DNA of 5,558 bases from positions 1 through 5,558 of the forward strand of contig PTLJ01000113.1 in NCBI GenBank assembly GCA_002938045.1, given 5' to 3'. Source of the DNA: Alphaproteobacteria bacterium MarineAlpha3_Bin4 (GTDB lineage: Bacteria > Pseudomonadota > Alphaproteobacteria > Rhodospirillales > Casp-alpha2). A program made the translations under genes and the position numbers. Below the pieces are notes generated by a model. The model searched no databases and was not told the DNA's origin. It was given only the letters and a program-made list of their open reading frames with translations. Shown piece after piece: positions 5,308 through 5,558 of the stretch; positions within the stretch are counted from its first letter, which is position 1, and every line of letters starts with the position of its first letter.

Positions 5308-5558
5308 ATGGACAGGCCGCCACTCACTGTTTTGCTAGCAAGCCCACGCGGGTTCTGCGCCGGAGTCGACCGCGCCATCCAGATTGTCGAACGCGCGCTC
5401 GAGCGCTTCGGCACGCCCATATATGTGCGCCACGAGATTGTGCATAACCGCTCGGTGGTCGAGGAACTGGAATCGCGTGGGGTGGTATTTGTGGGCGAAC
5501 TGGACGAGGTGCCAGCAGGAGCGTGGGTCGTATTTTCCGCCCATGGGGTGGCAAGAGC
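5308..5558 (+). CDS. ispH: 4-hydroxy-3-methylbut-2-enyl diphosphate reductase, N-terminal part (cut by window edge)
   Basis: IspH (LytB) is the cytoplasmic [4Fe-4S] enzyme of the last MEP-pathway step; it reduces HMBPP to IPP and DMAPP. The 83 visible codons give TVLLASPRGFCAGVDRAIQI, then YVRHEIVHNR and VVFSAHGV, the hallmark N-terminal motifs. Cys17 corresponds to the first cluster-binding cysteine (Cys12 in E. coli), and His46 and His79 correspond to the substrate-binding histidines (His41 and His74). The frame is open to the window edge; the full family length is about 310-330 residues, so roughly three quarters are missing from view. ATG 5308 is preceded by AAGGA at rather short spacing; it gives an N-terminus of normal length, and no better start was seen upstream. 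The gene is divergent from the lipoprotein gene. Confidence 0.96.
   Translation, partial: MDRPPLTVLLASPRGFCAGVDRAIQIVERALERFGTPIYVRHEIVHNRSVVEELESRGVVFVGELDEVPAGAWVVFSAHGVAR

Noticed and set aside
5097..5420. Minus-strand 107-codon frame upstream of the lipoprotein gene
   Set aside because: It overlaps the conserved start of ispH on the other strand and shows no family features.
1..5558. CRISPR arrays, tRNA or rRNA genes, insertion sequences, phage or defence genes
   Set aside because: No spaced direct repeats, tRNA-like cloverleaf, transposase or defence-type protein was seen anywhere in the window.

Overview
The window looks like a piece of an alphaproteobacterial chromosome, probably Rhodospirillales-like. 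The evidence is a high GC content, a gcvT-gcvH-gcvP style glycine-cleavage locus behind a tandem glycine riboswitch, a long single-chain P protein, an alphaproteobacterial IspH N-terminus, and a conserved lipoprotein resembling Rhodospirillales proteins. It also shows gene decay: two genes appear to be reduced to their two ends by internal deletion, and a stretch of about 280 bases holds no recognisable gene. That fits a lineage losing genes, such as a host-associated one, but the window alone cannot prove it.

Layout. Bases 1-114 (+) are the C-terminal tail of an alpha/beta-hydrolase-like protein. Bases 141-343 (+) are a collapsed flavin-reductase-like gene. Bases 344-620 hold no gene I can support, and a weak rightward terminator lies at 621-659. 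Most of the window is on the minus strand and reads from right to left: sigma70-like promoter (4433-4460), tandem glycine riboswitch (aptamer I 4308-4396, aptamer II 4182-4297), expression platform (4097-4181), gcvT remnant (3980-4096), intact gcvH (3587-3961) and intact gcvP (667-3585). Upstream of this promoter, also on the minus strand, is a lipoprotein gene (4496-5065) with its own terminator. A divergent ispH (start 5308, +) runs off the right edge.

How it works together. Glycine sensed by the leader RNA should control one transcript encoding H and P. P decarboxylates glycine and passes the aminomethyl group to the lipoyl lysine of H. The T protein, which would move that one-carbon unit to tetrahydrofolate, is not encoded here: its gene has an in-frame stop at codon 5 and lacks nearly all of its body. 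Either gcvT lies elsewhere in the genome or the cell runs an incomplete system. The main result is an intact sensor and intact P/H genes around a dead gcvT, plus a second gene (flavin reductase) that collapsed in the same end-preserving way.
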